Assembly (NCBI RefSeq): GCF_003008535.1
Contig: NZ_CP027666.1
Span: 310,001-374,000, forward strand
DNA from: Ottowia oryzae
GTDB taxonomy: Bacteria > Pseudomonadota > Gammaproteobacteria > Burkholderiales > Burkholderiaceae_C
Length of the DNA: 64,000 nt
Reading direction: 5' to 3'
Positions 34,300 through 44,326 of the stretch are shown here, piece by piece. Within the stretch, counting starts at the first letter, position 1, and each line of letters opens with the position of its first letter. The notes beneath the pieces were generated by a model. The model ran no database searches. It was not told the origin of the DNA and saw nothing but the letters and a program-made list of their open reading frames with translations. The translations under genes and the position numbers were made by a program.

Positions 34300-37200
34300 T
34301 TACTCGGCTGCGTGACCCTCATCCGCGGCGGGCGCATCGTCGGCGCCAGCGGTGGCTTCGGCCAACTCGGCTTCCTCGGCTTCGGCGATGGCGCGGCGCT
34401 CGGCCTCGTCCATCTGGTCCTTCACCTTGCGGGCCTGGTGATAGGCCATGCCGGTACCTGCAGGGATCAGGCGGCCGACGATGACGTTCTCTTTCAGGCC
34501 ACGCAGCTCGTCGCGCTTGCCCATGATGGCCGCTTCGGTCAGCACGCGCGTCGTTTCCTGGAAGGAAGCGGCGGAGATGAACGAGTCGGTGGACAGCGAA
34601 GCCTTGGTGATACCCAGCAACAGGTTGGTGTAGGTAGCCGGCACCTTGCCTTCGGCGCGCAGTGCGTCGTTGGTGTCCAGCATTTCGCTGCGCTCGACCT
34701 GCTCGCCGGCGATGTAGCCGGAATCGCCGGAGTTCTCGACCACGACACGGCGCAGCATCTGGCGAACGATCACCTCAATGTGCTTGTCGTTGATCTTCAC
34801 GCCCTGCAGGCGGTACACGTCCTGGACTTCGTCCACGATGTAGCGCGCCAGCTCTTCCATGCCCAGCAGGCGCAGGATGTCCTGCGGATCGGCCGGGCCG
34901 TCGACGATGCTTTCGCCCTTGTTGACCACCTGGCCTTCGTGCACCAGCACGTTCTTTTCCTTGGGAATCAGCTCGTCCCACACCTTGCCTTCGGGGTCGG
35001 TGATCTGCAGGCGAATCTTGCCCTTGGTCTCCTTGCCGAAGGAAATGGTGCCGGTCATCTCGGCCAGCATGCCCTTGTCCTTGGGCGAACGGGCTTCGAA
35101 CAGCTCAGCCACGCGTGGCAGACCGCCGGTAATGTCACGCGTTTTCTGGCCTTCGACCGGAATACGCGCCAGCACCTCGCCAGGGCCCACGTCCTGGCCG
35201 TCGCGCACCTGGATCAGCGCGCCGACCTGGAAGCCGATCGTCACCGAGTGGTCGGTGCCAGGAATCTTCACTTCCTTGCCCTCGCCATCCACCAGCTTGA
35301 CCTGCGGGCGCACGATCTTGGCAGAGCCGCGGCGCTTCGGATCGATCACCACCAGCGTGGACAGGCCCGTGACCTCGTCCACCTGCTTGGCCGCCGTCAG
35401 GCCTTCTTCTACGTTCTCGAACTTAACCTGACCGGCGAACTCGGTGATGATGGGTCGCGTCAGCGGATCCCAGTTGGCCAGCACCATGCCCGCCTTGATG
35501 GCCTGATCCGCCTTCACGGTCAACGTGGCGCCGTAAGGCACCTTGTGGCGCTCACGCTCACGGCCATGCTCGTCGTGCACCACGATCTCGCCCGAACGTG
35601 AAATCACCACCAACTCGCCCTTGCTGTTGGTCACGTAGCGCATGGTCGGGTTGAAACCGATCAGGCCGTTGGACTTGGCTTCCACGCTGGATGCCACGGC
35701 CGCACGCGAAGCCGCACCGCCGATGTGGAACGTCCGCATGGTCAGCTGCGTACCCGGCTCGCCGATAGACTGCGCGGCGATCACGCCCACAGCCTCACCC
35801 TGGTTGACCAGGCCACCACGGCCCAGGTCGCGGCCATAGCACTTGGCGCAGATGCCGAAGCGTGTGGCGCAAGTCAGTGCCGTGCGCACGCGCACTTCGT
35901 CAATACCGGCGGCTTCGAGCTCGTCGATGGCGTCTTCGTCGAGCATCTGGCCCGCCTTGATGACGACTTCCTGCGTCTCGGGGTTGACCAAGTCTTCTGC
36001 GGCACTGCGGCCCAGAATACGCTCGCGCAGCGATTCGATAACCTCACCGCCTTCGACGATGGCGCGCATCGCAGAGCCATCGCTGGTGCCGCAATCGTTC
36101 TCGGTCACGACCAGATCCTGCGTCACGTCCACCAGACGGCGAGTCAGGTAACCCGAGTTGGCGGTCTTCAGCGCCGTATCGGCCAGACCTTTACGCGCAC
36201 CGTGCGTCGAGATGAAGTACTGCAGCACGTTCAGGCCTTCACGGAAGTTCGCCGTGATGGGCGTCTCGATGATCGAGCCGTCAGGCTTGGCCATCAGGCC
36301 ACGCATACCGGCCAGCTGGCGAATCTGCGCAGCCGAGCCGCGGGCGCCGGAGTCGGCCATCATGTAGATGGAGTTGAACGACTCCTGATCCACTTCCTTG
36401 CCGTGGCGGTCGGTGGTCTTTTGCTTGGCCAGCTGGGCCATCATGACCTTCGACACTTCGTCACCGGCCTTGCCCCAGATGTCCACCACCTTGTTGTAGC
36501 GCTCACCCGCGGTCACCAGGCCCGAGACGTACTGCTGCTCGATCTCTTTGACCTCGCTCTCGGCGCGCTCGATGATGCCGGCCTTCTGCGGCGGCACCAG
36601 CATGTCGTCAATCGCAATCGAGATGCCAGCGCGCGTCGCCAGGCGGAAACCGTTTTGCAGCAGCTTGTCTGCGAACACCACGGTTTCCTTCAGGCCGCAC
36701 TTGCGGAACGAAGCGTTGATCAGGCGCGAGATTTCCTTCTTCTTCAGCGCCTTGTTCATCACCGAGAACGGCAGGCCCTTGGGCAGGATCTCGGACAGCA
36801 GCGCGCGGCCAGCCGTGGTTTCCACCAGGCCAGTAGAGGGCACGAATTCGCCCGTCGCCTTGTCCTTGGTCCACTCGGTCAGGCGCACGGTGATCTTGGC
36901 GGTGAGTTCCAGCACGCCGGCTTCCAGCGCACGCTGGATTTCGCCCACGTCGGTGAACACCATGCCTTCGCCTTTGCCGTTGATCTTCTCGCGGGTGGTG
37001 TAGTACAGGCCCAGCACCACGTCTTGAGAAGGCACGATGGACGGTTCGCCCGAAGCGGGGAACAGCACGTTGTTGGACGCCAGCATCAGCGTGCGGGCTT
37101 CCATTTGCGCTTCCACCGACAGCGGCACGTGCACAGCCATCTGGTCACCGTCGAAGTCGGCGTTGAACGCAGCGCAAACCAACGGATGCAGCTGGATGGC

Positions 37201-38529
37201 CTTGCCTTCGATCAGGATCGGCTCGAACGCCTGGATGCCCAAGCGGTGCAGCGTGGGTGCGCGGTTGAGCAGCACCGGGTGTTCGGTGATGACCTCTTCC
37301 AGGATGTCCCACACCACCGGCGTGCCGGCTTCGACTTCCTTCTTCGCGGCCTTGATGGTGGTCGCGATGCCCATGGCTTCGAGACGGGCGAAGATGAAGG
37401 GCTTGAACAGCTCCAACGCCATCAGCTTAGGCAGACCGCACTGGTGCAGCTTGAGCGTTGGGCCCACGGTAATGACCGAACGGCCCGAGTAGTCGACGCG
37501 CTTGCCCAGCAAGTTCTGGCGGAAGCGGCCGCTCTTGCCTTTGATCATGTCGGCCAGCGACTTCAGGGCGCGCTTGTTGGCGCCGGTCATCGCCTTGCCG
37601 CGACGGCCGTTGTCCAGCAGCGAATCCACCGCCTCTTGCAGCATGCGCTTTTCGTTGCGCGCGATGATTTCAGGCGCCTTCAGCTCCAGCAGGCGGCGAA
37701 GACGCGAGTTGCGGTTAATGACGCGGCGGTACAGATCGTTCAGATCCGACGTGGCGAAACGGCCACCGTCCAGCGGCACCAGCGGACGCAGGTCCGGCGG
37801 CAGCACGGGCAGCACGTCCAGCACCATCCACTCGGGCTTGATGCCGGATTTCTTGAACGCTTCCAGCACTTTCAGGCGCTTGGCGTTTTTCTTGACCTTG
37901 ACTTCGGAGCCGGTCAGGTCGCCGCGCAGGCGCTCGATCTCGATGTCGAGGTCAATCGCTTCCAGCAGCTCCTTGACGCCTTCGGCACCCATGCGGGCCA
38001 CGAATTCGTCGCCGTATTCCTTGCGCTTGGCGTCGTAGTCGTCCTCGCTCATGATGCTGCCCTTTTTCAGGGGCGTCATGCCGGGGTCGGTCACCACGTA
38101 GGCTTCAAAGTACAGCACGCGCTCGATGTCGCGCAGCGTCATGTCGAGCACCAGGCCCAGACGCGAAGGCAGCGACTTCAGGAACCAGATGTGCGCGCAA
38201 GGCGCAGCCAGGTCGATGTGGCCCATGCGTTCGCGGCGCACTTTGGTTTGCGTGACTTCAACGCCGCACTTTTCGCAGATGACACCGCGGTGCTTCAGGC
38301 GCTTGTACTTGCCGCACAGGCACTCATAGTCCTTGATCGGGCCAAAGATCTTGGCGCAGAACAGGCCATCGCGCTCAGGCTTGAACGTACGGTAGTTGAT
38401 GGTCTCGGGCTTTTTGACCTCACCGAAGGACCAGGACCGGATTTTTTCAGGCGACGCCAGGCCAATCTTGATGGCATCGAAATGCTCATCGGGCGTGAAT
38501 TGCTTGAACAGGTCGAGTAGCGATTTCAT
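34300..38529 (-). CDS. rpoC: DNA-directed RNA polymerase subunit beta'
   Basis: Largest RNA polymerase subunit, 1409 residues. The N-terminal zinc site is CLCGKYKRLKHRGVICEKCG, and the catalytic magnesium loop is NADFDGDQMAVH. The second zinc region CGTSDGSAMRAI with CATRFGICAKCYGRDL is intact. The C-terminus is an acidic Ala/Glu/Asp-rich tail. Start MKSLLDLFKQF at 38529. It follows rpoB after 130 bases that carry a dispersed-repeat copy. The strong terminator lies 20 bases beyond the stop. Confidence 0.99.
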   Translation of the reverse strand: MKSLLDLFKQFTPDEHFDAIKIGLASPEKIRSWSFGEVKKPETINYRTFKPERDGLFCAKIFGPIKDYECLCGKYKRLKHRGVICEKCGVEVTQTKVRRERMGHIDLAAPCAHIWFLKSLPSRLGLVLDMTLRDIERVLYFEAYVVTDPGMTPLKKGSIMSEDDYDAKRKEYGDEFVARMGAEGVKELLEAIDLDIEIERLRGDLTGSEVKVKKNAKRLKVLEAFKKSGIKPEWMVLDVLPVLPPDLRPLVPLDGGRFATSDLNDLYRRVINRNSRLRRLLELKAPEIIARNEKRMLQEAVDSLLDNGRRGKAMTGANKRALKSLADMIKGKSGRFRQNLLGKRVDYSGRSVITVGPTLKLHQCGLPKLMALELFKPFIFARLEAMGIATTIKAAKKEVEAGTPVVWDILEEVITEHPVLLNRAPTLHRLGIQAFEPILIEGKAIQLHPLVCAAFNADFDGDQMAVHVPLSVEAQMEARTLMLASNNVLFPASGEPSIVPSQDVVLGLYYTTREKINGKGEGMVFTDVGEIQRALEAGVLELTAKITVRLTEWTKDKATGEFVPSTGLVETTAGRALLSEILPKGLPFSVMNKALKKKEISRLINASFRKCGLKETVVFADKLLQNGFRLATRAGISIAIDDMLVPPQKAGIIERAESEVKEIEQQYVSGLVTAGERYNKVVDIWGKAGDEVSKVMMAQLAKQKTTDRHGKEVDQESFNSIYMMADSGARGSAAQIRQLAGMRGLMAKPDGSIIETPITANFREGLNVLQYFISTHGARKGLADTALKTANSGYLTRRLVDVTQDLVVTENDCGTSDGSAMRAIVEGGEVIESLRERILGRSAAEDLVNPETQEVVIKAGQMLDEDAIDELEAAGIDEVRVRTALTCATRFGICAKCYGRDLGRGGLVNQGEAVGVIAAQSIGEPGTQLTMRTFHIGGAASRAAVASSVEAKSNGLIGFNPTMRYVTNSKGELVVISRSGEIVVHDEHGRERERHKVPYGATLTVKADQAIKAGMVLANWDPLTRPIITEFAGQVKFENVEEGLTAAKQVDEVTGLSTLVVIDPKRRGSAKIVRPQVKLVDGEGKEVKIPGTDHSVTIGFQVGALIQVRDGQDVGPGEVLARIPVEGQKTRDITGGLPRVAELFEARSPKDKGMLAEMTGTISFGKETKGKIRLQITDPEGKVWDELIPKEKNVLVHEGQVVNKGESIVDGPADPQDILRLLGMEELARYIVDEVQDVYRLQGVKINDKHIEVIVRQMLRRVVVENSGDSGYIAGEQVERSEMLDTNDALRAEGKVPATYTNLLLGITKASLSTDSFISAASFQETTRVLTEAAIMGKRDELRGLKENVIVGRLIPAGTGMAYHQARKVKDQMDEAERRAIAEAEEAELAEATAGADDAPAADEGHAAE

Positions 38530-38593
38530 GTGACTCTTTCCTTGCTTCAAAAACCATGGCTGGCCGCGCTATGCGGGCGTGGCTTCGAGGATG

Positions 38594-38643
38594 AAAACAC
38601 CTCGCAGCGCACGCCAGACAAGCGCTAGCAGCTCTCTTTTTTG
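38594..38643 (-). repeat. Dispersed TGATAGCTGC-type repeat between rpoB and rpoC
   Basis: Read leftward: AAAAAAGAGAGCTGCTAGCG, CTTGTCTGGC, GTGCGCTGCGAGGTGTTTT. Its position in the rpoB-rpoC spacer means it is transcribed with both genes. Confidence 0.7.
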
Positions 38644-38659
38644 ATTAATCTGCCCCGCT

Positions 38660-41600
38660 TCAGGAGCGTTCCAGTTCGATGTCCAGACCCAGGGAACGGA
38701 TTTCCTTGACCAGAACGTTGAAGGACTCGGGCATGCCCGCGTCGATCGAGTGCTCGCCCTTGACGATGCTCTCGTACACCTTGGTACGGCCTTGCACGTC
38801 GTCGGACTTCACCGTCAGCATTTCCTGCAGCGTGTAAGAAGCGCCATACGCTTCCAGCGCCCACACTTCCATCTCACCGAAGCGCTGACCACCGAACTGC
38901 GCCTTACCGCCCAGCGGTTGCTGCGTGACCAGCGAGTACGGGCCGGTGGAGCGGGCGTGCATCTTGTCGTCGACCAAGTGGTGCAGCTTCAAGAAGTGCA
39001 TGTAGCCGATGGTCGTCGGGCGATCAAAAGCGTCGCCGGTGCGGCCGTCGTACAGGTAGGCCTGCGTGCGGGTGTCGGTCAGGCCTTTGGCCTTCACGAC
39101 TTCATCCGGGTACGCATGCTTGAGCATCGCGCGGATTTCCTCTTCGGAGGCACCGTCGAACACCGGCGTGGCAAACGGCACACCGTTGGTCAGGTTGCCC
39201 GCCATCTTCAGCAAGTCTTCGTCGCTGAACTTGGCCAGGTCTTCCTTGCGGCCGGTGCTGTTGTAGAGCTCTTCCAGGTACTTGCGCAGCTTGGCCACGC
39301 GCTGTTCGCCTTTGAGCATCTCCTCAATGCGCTGGCCAATGCCCTTGCCGGCCCAGCCCAGGTGAACTTCCAGCACCTGACCCACGTTCATGCGCGAAGG
39401 CACGCCCAGCGGGTTCAGCACGATGTCGGCGGGCGTGCCGTCGGCCATGTAGGGCATGTCTTCGACCGGAACGATCTTCGACACCACACCCTTGTTACCG
39501 TGGCGGCCGGCCATCTTGTCGCCGGGCTGCAGGCGACGCTTGACGGCCAGGTAGACCTTGACCATCTTCAGCACGCCCGCAGGCAGCTCATCGCCTTGCG
39601 TCAGCTTCTTGCGCTTTTCTTCAAACGCGAGGTCGAAGCTGTGGCGCTGCTGCTCGATGGAGACCTTGATGCTTTCCAGCTGGGCCGCCACGTCGTCTTC
39701 CGCCGGGCGGATGTCGAACCAGTGGTACTTGTCGACGGAAGCCAGGTAGGCCTTGTCGATCTTCGTGCCCTTGGAGATGCGGTTGGGGCCGCCGTTGGCG
39801 GTTTTGCCGTTGAGCAACTTCTCGATACGGTCGAACGCGTCGGCTTCGACGATGCGCAGCTGGTCGTTCAGGTCGAGGCGATAGCGCTTGAGTTCGTCGT
39901 CGATGATCTGCTGGGCGCGCTTGTCGCGCGGAATGCCTTCGCGCGTGAACACCTGCACGTCGATCACGGTGCCGGAGCTGCCCTGATCCACACGCAGCGA
40001 AGTGTCCTTCACGTCGGAGGCCTTCTCGCCGAAGATGGCGCGCAGCAGCTTTTCTTCCGGCGTCAGCGTGGTTTCGCCCTTCGGCGTGACCTTGCCCACC
40101 AGCGTGTCGCCAGGCTGCACTTCGGCGCCCACGTAGATGATGCCGGACTCATCCAGGCGGTTGAGCTGCTGCTCAGCCAGGTTCGGGATGTCGCGCGTGA
40201 TTTCCTCGGGGCCCAGCTTGGTGTCGCGGGCCATCACCACCAGTTCCTCGATGTGGATGCTGGTGTAGCGGTCGTCGGCAACGACCTTCTCGGAGATCAG
40301 GATCGAATCCTCGAAGTTGTAGCCGTTCCAGGGCATGAACGCGATCAGCATGTTCTGGCCGATGGCGATCTCACCCAGATCGGTCGAAGCACCGTCGGCA
40401 ACCACGTCACCCTTGGCCAGTACGTCACCGCGCTGCACGATGGGGCGCTGGTGAATGTTGGTGTTCTGGTTGGAACGCTGGTACTTGATGAGGTTGTAGA
40501 TGTCCACGCCGACTTCACCGGCAACGGCTTCCGAGTCGTTCACACGAATCACGATGCGCGTTGCGTCGACGTAGTCCACCACGCCGCCACGGCGCGCCGT
40601 GACCACGGTGCCGGAGTCCACTGCGGCCACGCGCTCGATGCCGGTACCGACCAGGGGCTTCTCGGGACGCAGCACAGGCACGGCCTGACGCGACATGTTG
40701 GCGCCCATCAACGCGCGGTTGGCGTCATCGTGCTCCAGGAACGGCACCAGCGACGCGGCCACCGACACGATCTGCGCGGGCGACACGTCCATGTACTGGA
40801 TGCGGTCGGCACCCACAAGCACCGATTCACCCATCTCACGGGCAGACACCAGGTCACCCGTCAGTCGGCCATCGGCATCCAGCGCGGCGTTGGCCTGCGC
40901 GATCACATACTTGCCTTCTTCGATGGCAGACAGGTAATCGATCTCGTTGGTCACCTTGCCGTCCACCACGCGACGGTACGGCGTTTCGATGAAGCCGTAT
41001 TCGTTCAGACGCGCGTACAGCGCCAGCGAGTTGATCAGACCAATGTTCGGGCCTTCCGGCGTTTCGATGGGGCACACGCGGCCGTAGTGGGTCACGTGCA
41101 CGTCACGCACTTCAAAGCCTGCGCGCTCGCGCGTCAGACCGCCCGGGCCCAGGGCCGAGACACGGCGCTTGTGCGTGATCTCTGCCAGCGGGTTCGTCTG
41201 GTCCATGAACTGCGACAGCTGCGAGGCACCGAAGAACTCTTTCAACGCGGCCGAAATCGGCTTGCTGTTGATCAGGTCGTGCGGCATCAGCGGCTCTTGC
41301 TCAGCCTGGCCCAGACGCTCTTTCACGGCTTTCTCGATACGTGCCAAGCCAGTGCGGTACTGGTTTTCGGCCAGTTCGCCCACGCAGCGCACGCGGCGGT
41401 TGCCCAGGTGATCGATGTCATCGACTTCGCCGCGGCCATTGCGCAGTTCAACGAGGATCTTGACCACGGCCAGGATGTCTTCGTTGGTCAGCACCATGGG
41501 GCCGGTGGACTCGTCGCGGCCCACCTTGGCGTTGAACTTCATGCGGCCCACGCGCGACAGATCGTACGTGTCCGGGTTGTAGAACAGGCGCTGGAACAAG

Positions 41601-42772
41601 GCCTGCACGGCGTCTTCCGTCGGCGGCTCGCCGGGGCGCATCATGCGGTAGATGGCCACGCGCGCAGCAAACTCGTCGGCCGTTTCGTCGGCACGCAGGG
41701 TTTGCGAGATGTACGCGCCTTGGTCCAACTCGTTGGTGAAGATGCACTGCAGGTCTTTGACGCCCGCGTCGCGCAGCTTCTTGAGCAGCACTTCCGTCAG
41801 CTCGTCATTGGCCTTGGCAATGATCTCGCCCGTGTCCGGATCGACCACGTTGCGGGCCACCACGCGACCGATGAGGAAGTCTTCCGGCACGCTGATGTGG
41901 GTGGTACCGGACTGCTCCAGCTCACGCGTGTGGCGCGCCGTGATGCGCTTGTCCTTGGCGACGATGACCTTGCCGGTCTTGTCGGTGATGTCAAAGCGTG
42001 CGACTTCACCCTTCAGGCGGTCGGCCACGAATTCCATCTGGGCACCGCTGTCCATCAGGCGGAAGTTGTCGTTGACGAAGAAGTTCGCCAGGATCTGCTC
42101 AGGGTTCAGGCCGATGGCCTTCAGCAGGATCGTGACCGGCATCTTGCGGCGGCGGTCAACGCGGAAGAACAGGATGTCTTTCGGGTCGAATTCGAAGTCC
42201 AGCCAGGAGCCGCGGTAAGGGATGATCCGCGCCGAGAACAGCAGCTTGCCCGAGCTGTGGGTCTTGCCTTTGTCGTGTTCGAAGAACACGCCAGGTGAAC
42301 GGTGCAGCTGCGAGACGATCACGCGCTCGGTGCCGTTGATGATGAAAGAGCCCTTGTCGGTCATCAGGGGCACTTCGCCCATGTAGACCTCTTGCTCCTT
42401 CACTTCCTTGACCACTTTCGACTGCGAAGTCGAAGACTCGCGGTCGTAGATGATCAGCTGCACGCGGGCGCGCACAGCCGAGGAGAAAGTCAGCCCGCGC
42501 GTCTGGCATTCGCGCACGTCGAACGCTGGCTTGGCCAGGTTGTACTCGACGAACTTCATCTCGACGAAGCCGTTGTGCGACACGATCGGGAACGCGGATT
42601 CGAACGCCGCTTGCAGGCCTTCGTGCGTGCGCTTTTTGGGCGCGGTATCGGCTTGCAGGAAAGCTGTGTAGGCGTCCTTTTGCATTTGGAGGAGGTACGG
42701 AACCTCAAGCACACTCTCGCGCGTGCCAAAGTTCTTGCGGATTCGCTTGCGTTCTGTGAAGGTGTAAGCCAT
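38660..42772 (-). CDS. rpoB: DNA-directed RNA polymerase subunit beta
   Basis: RNA polymerase beta subunit, 1370 residues. The rifampicin-binding cluster is LSQFMDQTNPLAEITHKRRV. The C-terminal anchor contains FGGQRFGEMEVWALEAYGA. Start MAYTFTERKRIRKNFG at 42772 with a GGAG site. It is transcribed from the rplJL side, after a 362-base spacer with several hairpins. Confidence 0.99.
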   Translation of the reverse strand: MAYTFTERKRIRKNFGTRESVLEVPYLLQMQKDAYTAFLQADTAPKKRTHEGLQAAFESAFPIVSHNGFVEMKFVEYNLAKPAFDVRECQTRGLTFSSAVRARVQLIIYDRESSTSQSKVVKEVKEQEVYMGEVPLMTDKGSFIINGTERVIVSQLHRSPGVFFEHDKGKTHSSGKLLFSARIIPYRGSWLDFEFDPKDILFFRVDRRRKMPVTILLKAIGLNPEQILANFFVNDNFRLMDSGAQMEFVADRLKGEVARFDITDKTGKVIVAKDKRITARHTRELEQSGTTHISVPEDFLIGRVVARNVVDPDTGEIIAKANDELTEVLLKKLRDAGVKDLQCIFTNELDQGAYISQTLRADETADEFAARVAIYRMMRPGEPPTEDAVQALFQRLFYNPDTYDLSRVGRMKFNAKVGRDESTGPMVLTNEDILAVVKILVELRNGRGEVDDIDHLGNRRVRCVGELAENQYRTGLARIEKAVKERLGQAEQEPLMPHDLINSKPISAALKEFFGASQLSQFMDQTNPLAEITHKRRVSALGPGGLTRERAGFEVRDVHVTHYGRVCPIETPEGPNIGLINSLALYARLNEYGFIETPYRRVVDGKVTNEIDYLSAIEEGKYVIAQANAALDADGRLTGDLVSAREMGESVLVGADRIQYMDVSPAQIVSVAASLVPFLEHDDANRALMGANMSRQAVPVLRPEKPLVGTGIERVAAVDSGTVVTARRGGVVDYVDATRIVIRVNDSEAVAGEVGVDIYNLIKYQRSNQNTNIHQRPIVQRGDVLAKGDVVADGASTDLGEIAIGQNMLIAFMPWNGYNFEDSILISEKVVADDRYTSIHIEELVVMARDTKLGPEEITRDIPNLAEQQLNRLDESGIIYVGAEVQPGDTLVGKVTPKGETTLTPEEKLLRAIFGEKASDVKDTSLRVDQGSSGTVIDVQVFTREGIPRDKRAQQIIDDELKRYRLDLNDQLRIVEADAFDRIEKLLNGKTANGGPNRISKGTKIDKAYLASVDKYHWFDIRPAEDDVAAQLESIKVSIEQQRHSFDLAFEEKRKKLTQGDELPAGVLKMVKVYLAVKRRLQPGDKMAGRHGNKGVVSKIVPVEDMPYMADGTPADIVLNPLGVPSRMNVGQVLEVHLGWAGKGIGQRIEEMLKGEQRVAKLRKYLEELYNSTGRKEDLAKFSDEDLLKMAGNLTNGVPFATPVFDGASEEEIRAMLKHAYPDEVVKAKGLTDTRTQAYLYDGRTGDAFDRPTTIGYMHFLKLHHLVDDKMHARSTGPYSLVTQQPLGGKAQFGGQRFGEMEVWALEAYGASYTLQEMLTVKSDDVQGRTKVYESIVKGEHSIDAGMPESFNVLVKEIRSLGLDIELERS

Positions 42773-42997
42773 GAAATCTCCGGGCGGTGAACTGGGTGTC
42801 CTGGACATCTGGCGACTAGACATCAGACGGCGGGCGCAGGTCTGATGCATGCTTGGTGGCTGGCCACTACCAGCCGATGGCGGACGACCGCGCGTTGCAC
42901 GCGGTCCGAACCAAGTGGTCTTCTGCAGTCGGGATCAGAAGACACTTGAAAACCATCTGCGTGAGCTGGTTTTCAGGTGCGCTCTGAAAGCGCAAAA

Positions 42998-43020
42998 GGC
43001 TGGTTCGTTTCGAACCAGCC
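42998..43020 (-). promoter_or_regulatory. Perfect 10-bp hairpin in the rplL-rpoB spacer
   Basis: GGCTGGTTCG, loop TTT, CGAACCAGCC. It is one element of the hairpin chain. A possible RNase processing site or a pause signal. Confidence 0.55.
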
Positions 43021-43066
43021 GGCAAACCGGGTGAACCGGAGGGGTAAGGAAGTCTTGAGAGAAAGA

Positions 43067-43091
43067 GCGCCTCAGTGCATCTGAGGGCGCC
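43067..43091 (-). terminator. Attenuator-like hairpin just after rplL
   Basis: Read leftward: GGCGCCCTCAG, loop ATGCA, CTGAGGCGC, then a pyrimidine run TCTTTCTCTC. The stem has one bulged base. By analogy with E. coli it is a partial terminator between the ribosomal and polymerase genes. Confidence 0.5.
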
Positions 43092-43134
43092 TTCCCGGGT
43101 TTCAAGCGTGCTTGCCCGTCTGGCCCACGCCGCC

Positions 43135-43515
43135 TTACTTGAGCTCGACCTTGGCGCCGGCTTCTTCCAATTTCTTCTTGGCGGCTTCGGCGTCGGCCTT
43201 GGCAATGCCTTCTTTAACCGGCTTCGGTGCGCCGTCGACCAAGTCCTTGGCTTCTTTCAGGCCCAGACCGGTGATTTCACGCACGGCCTTGATGACCGAC
43301 ACCTTGTTGGCGCCGGCTTCGGTCAGCACCACGTTGAATTCGGTCTTCTCTTCAGCGGCAGCTGCACCACCAGCAGCGGCGCCGCCAGCAGCAGGGGCAG
43401 CCATGGCTGCGGCGCTCACGCCAAACTTCTCTTCGATGGCTTTCACCAGGTCGTTGAGTTCCATGACCGTCATGCTGTCCAGCGAGGTCAAAAATGCGTC
43501 TTTATCGAATGCCAT
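43135..43515 (-). CDS. rplL: 50S ribosomal protein L7/L12
   Basis: Ribosomal stalk protein of 126 residues that recruits translation GTPases. It has the N-terminal dimer helix (MAFDKDAFLTSLDSMTVMEL), a flexible Ala/Gly hinge (about residues 36-53) and the C-terminal domain with TEFNVVLTEAGANKVSVIKA and GLGLKEAKDLVDGAPK. It lies 43 bases after rplJ, and the two are expected to be coregulated with L10. Confidence 0.98.
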   Translation of the reverse strand: MAFDKDAFLTSLDSMTVMELNDLVKAIEEKFGVSAAAMAAPAAGGAAAGGAAAAEEKTEFNVVLTEAGANKVSVIKAVREITGLGLKEAKDLVDGAPKPVKEGIAKADAEAAKKKLEEAGAKVELK

Positions 43516-43558
43516 GTTGATTTCCTAAAACAGTATTGGGACGAACGGGTTGCGCCAA

Positions 43559-44068
43559 TCAGGCTGCAGCCGCCGGTTCGCCTTCGCCTTTCTTGGCCGC
43601 CAGAGCACCCAGCACCACGGCGGTGCGGGAGATCGGCGACATGAGCAAGCCGCACAGCTGGGCCAGCAGCACTTCCTTGCTGGGAATGCTTGCCAGCTCT
43701 TTCACGCCGTTGGGATCCAGGGCCTTGCCACCGAACACGCCACCGCGAATCACCAACTTGTCGTTGGTCTTCGCGAAATCGGCCACCACTTTGGCAGCGG
43801 CGACAGCGTCTTCGGAGAAGCCATAGATCAGCGGGCCGGTCATCTGGTCGCCAGCCACTTCGAAACTGCTGCCGCTCACAGCACGGCGGGCCAGGGTGTT
43901 TTTCAACACACTCAGGGCCACGCCATTGCTGCGCGCTGCATTGCGCAGTTTCGTCATGTCGGCCACCGTGATGCCGCGGTATTCCGCCATCACCAGCGTT
44001 TGAGCTTTAGCGGCGAGGTCGGTCACTTCTTTAATGACCGCTTCTTTCTCACTGCGATTCAGACTCAA
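43559..44068 (-). CDS. rplJ: 50S ribosomal protein L10
   Basis: Stalk base protein of 169 residues. It begins (M)SLNRSEKEAVIKEVTDLAA from a TTG start at 44068: a GGAG site lies 6 bases before the TTG, and no other start fits the family N-terminus. L10 binds 23S rRNA and L7/L12, and represses its own operon through the leader mRNA in many bacteria. The 258 bases upstream are gene-free and may be that leader. Confidence 0.97.
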   Translation of the reverse strand: MSLNRSEKEAVIKEVTDLAAKAQTLVMAEYRGITVADMTKLRNAARSNGVALSVLKNTLARRAVSGSSFEVAGDQMTGPLIYGFSEDAVAAAKVVADFAKTNDKLVIRGGVFGGKALDPNGVKELASIPSKEVLLAQLCGLLMSPISRTAVVLGALAAKKGEGEPAAAA

Positions 44069-44326
44069 GGTCTACTCCTTCAATTTGCGTTCATTGGCCG
44101 TTTGCCGAAATCGGCAGGCCGCCTAACGCGCCTACTTGCAGCGACCTACTGCGTCAGGAAAAACCTTTGCAGCGGGCTCGCCATCTGCGCTGACAGCTCT
44201 CAAAATAAGAGCGATTAAGTGTGCTTCACACACGCCAGCGGTCTTGGATGGCCCGACGCGCAATACTGCGGCGCCTCGGCCCACCACACCGCGGGCAACC
44301 TCGAAAGGTTGCCCGCGAATTCACAT
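44069..44326 (-). promoter_or_regulatory. Putative L10 (rplJ) leader
   Basis: The gene-free region between rplA and rplJ holds an 10-bp perfect hairpin (44291-44316, GCGGGCAACC/GGTTGCCCGC) and a partial dispersed repeat near 44190. In many bacteria, L10 binds the rplJ leader to repress translation. A leader role here is inferred from position only. Confidence 0.45.

Larger units (their letters stand above)
42773..43134. other. Spacer between rplL and rpoB with a chain of hairpins
   Basis: There is no gene in these 362 bases. At least five inverted repeats are visible; positions refer to the arms. They are GTCTTCTG/CAGAAGAC (42918-42943), GAAAACCA/TGGTTTTC (42948-42974), GCGCT/AGCGC (42979-42993), GGCTGGTTCG/CGAACCAGCC (42998-43020) and a bulged stem at 43067-43091. 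The spacer probably controls the ratio of ribosomal protein to polymerase expression. Confidence 0.7.

Noticed and set aside
35725..42298. Long antisense open frames over rpoC and rpoB
   Set aside because: They mirror the codon bias of rpoB and rpoC and show no protein family features.
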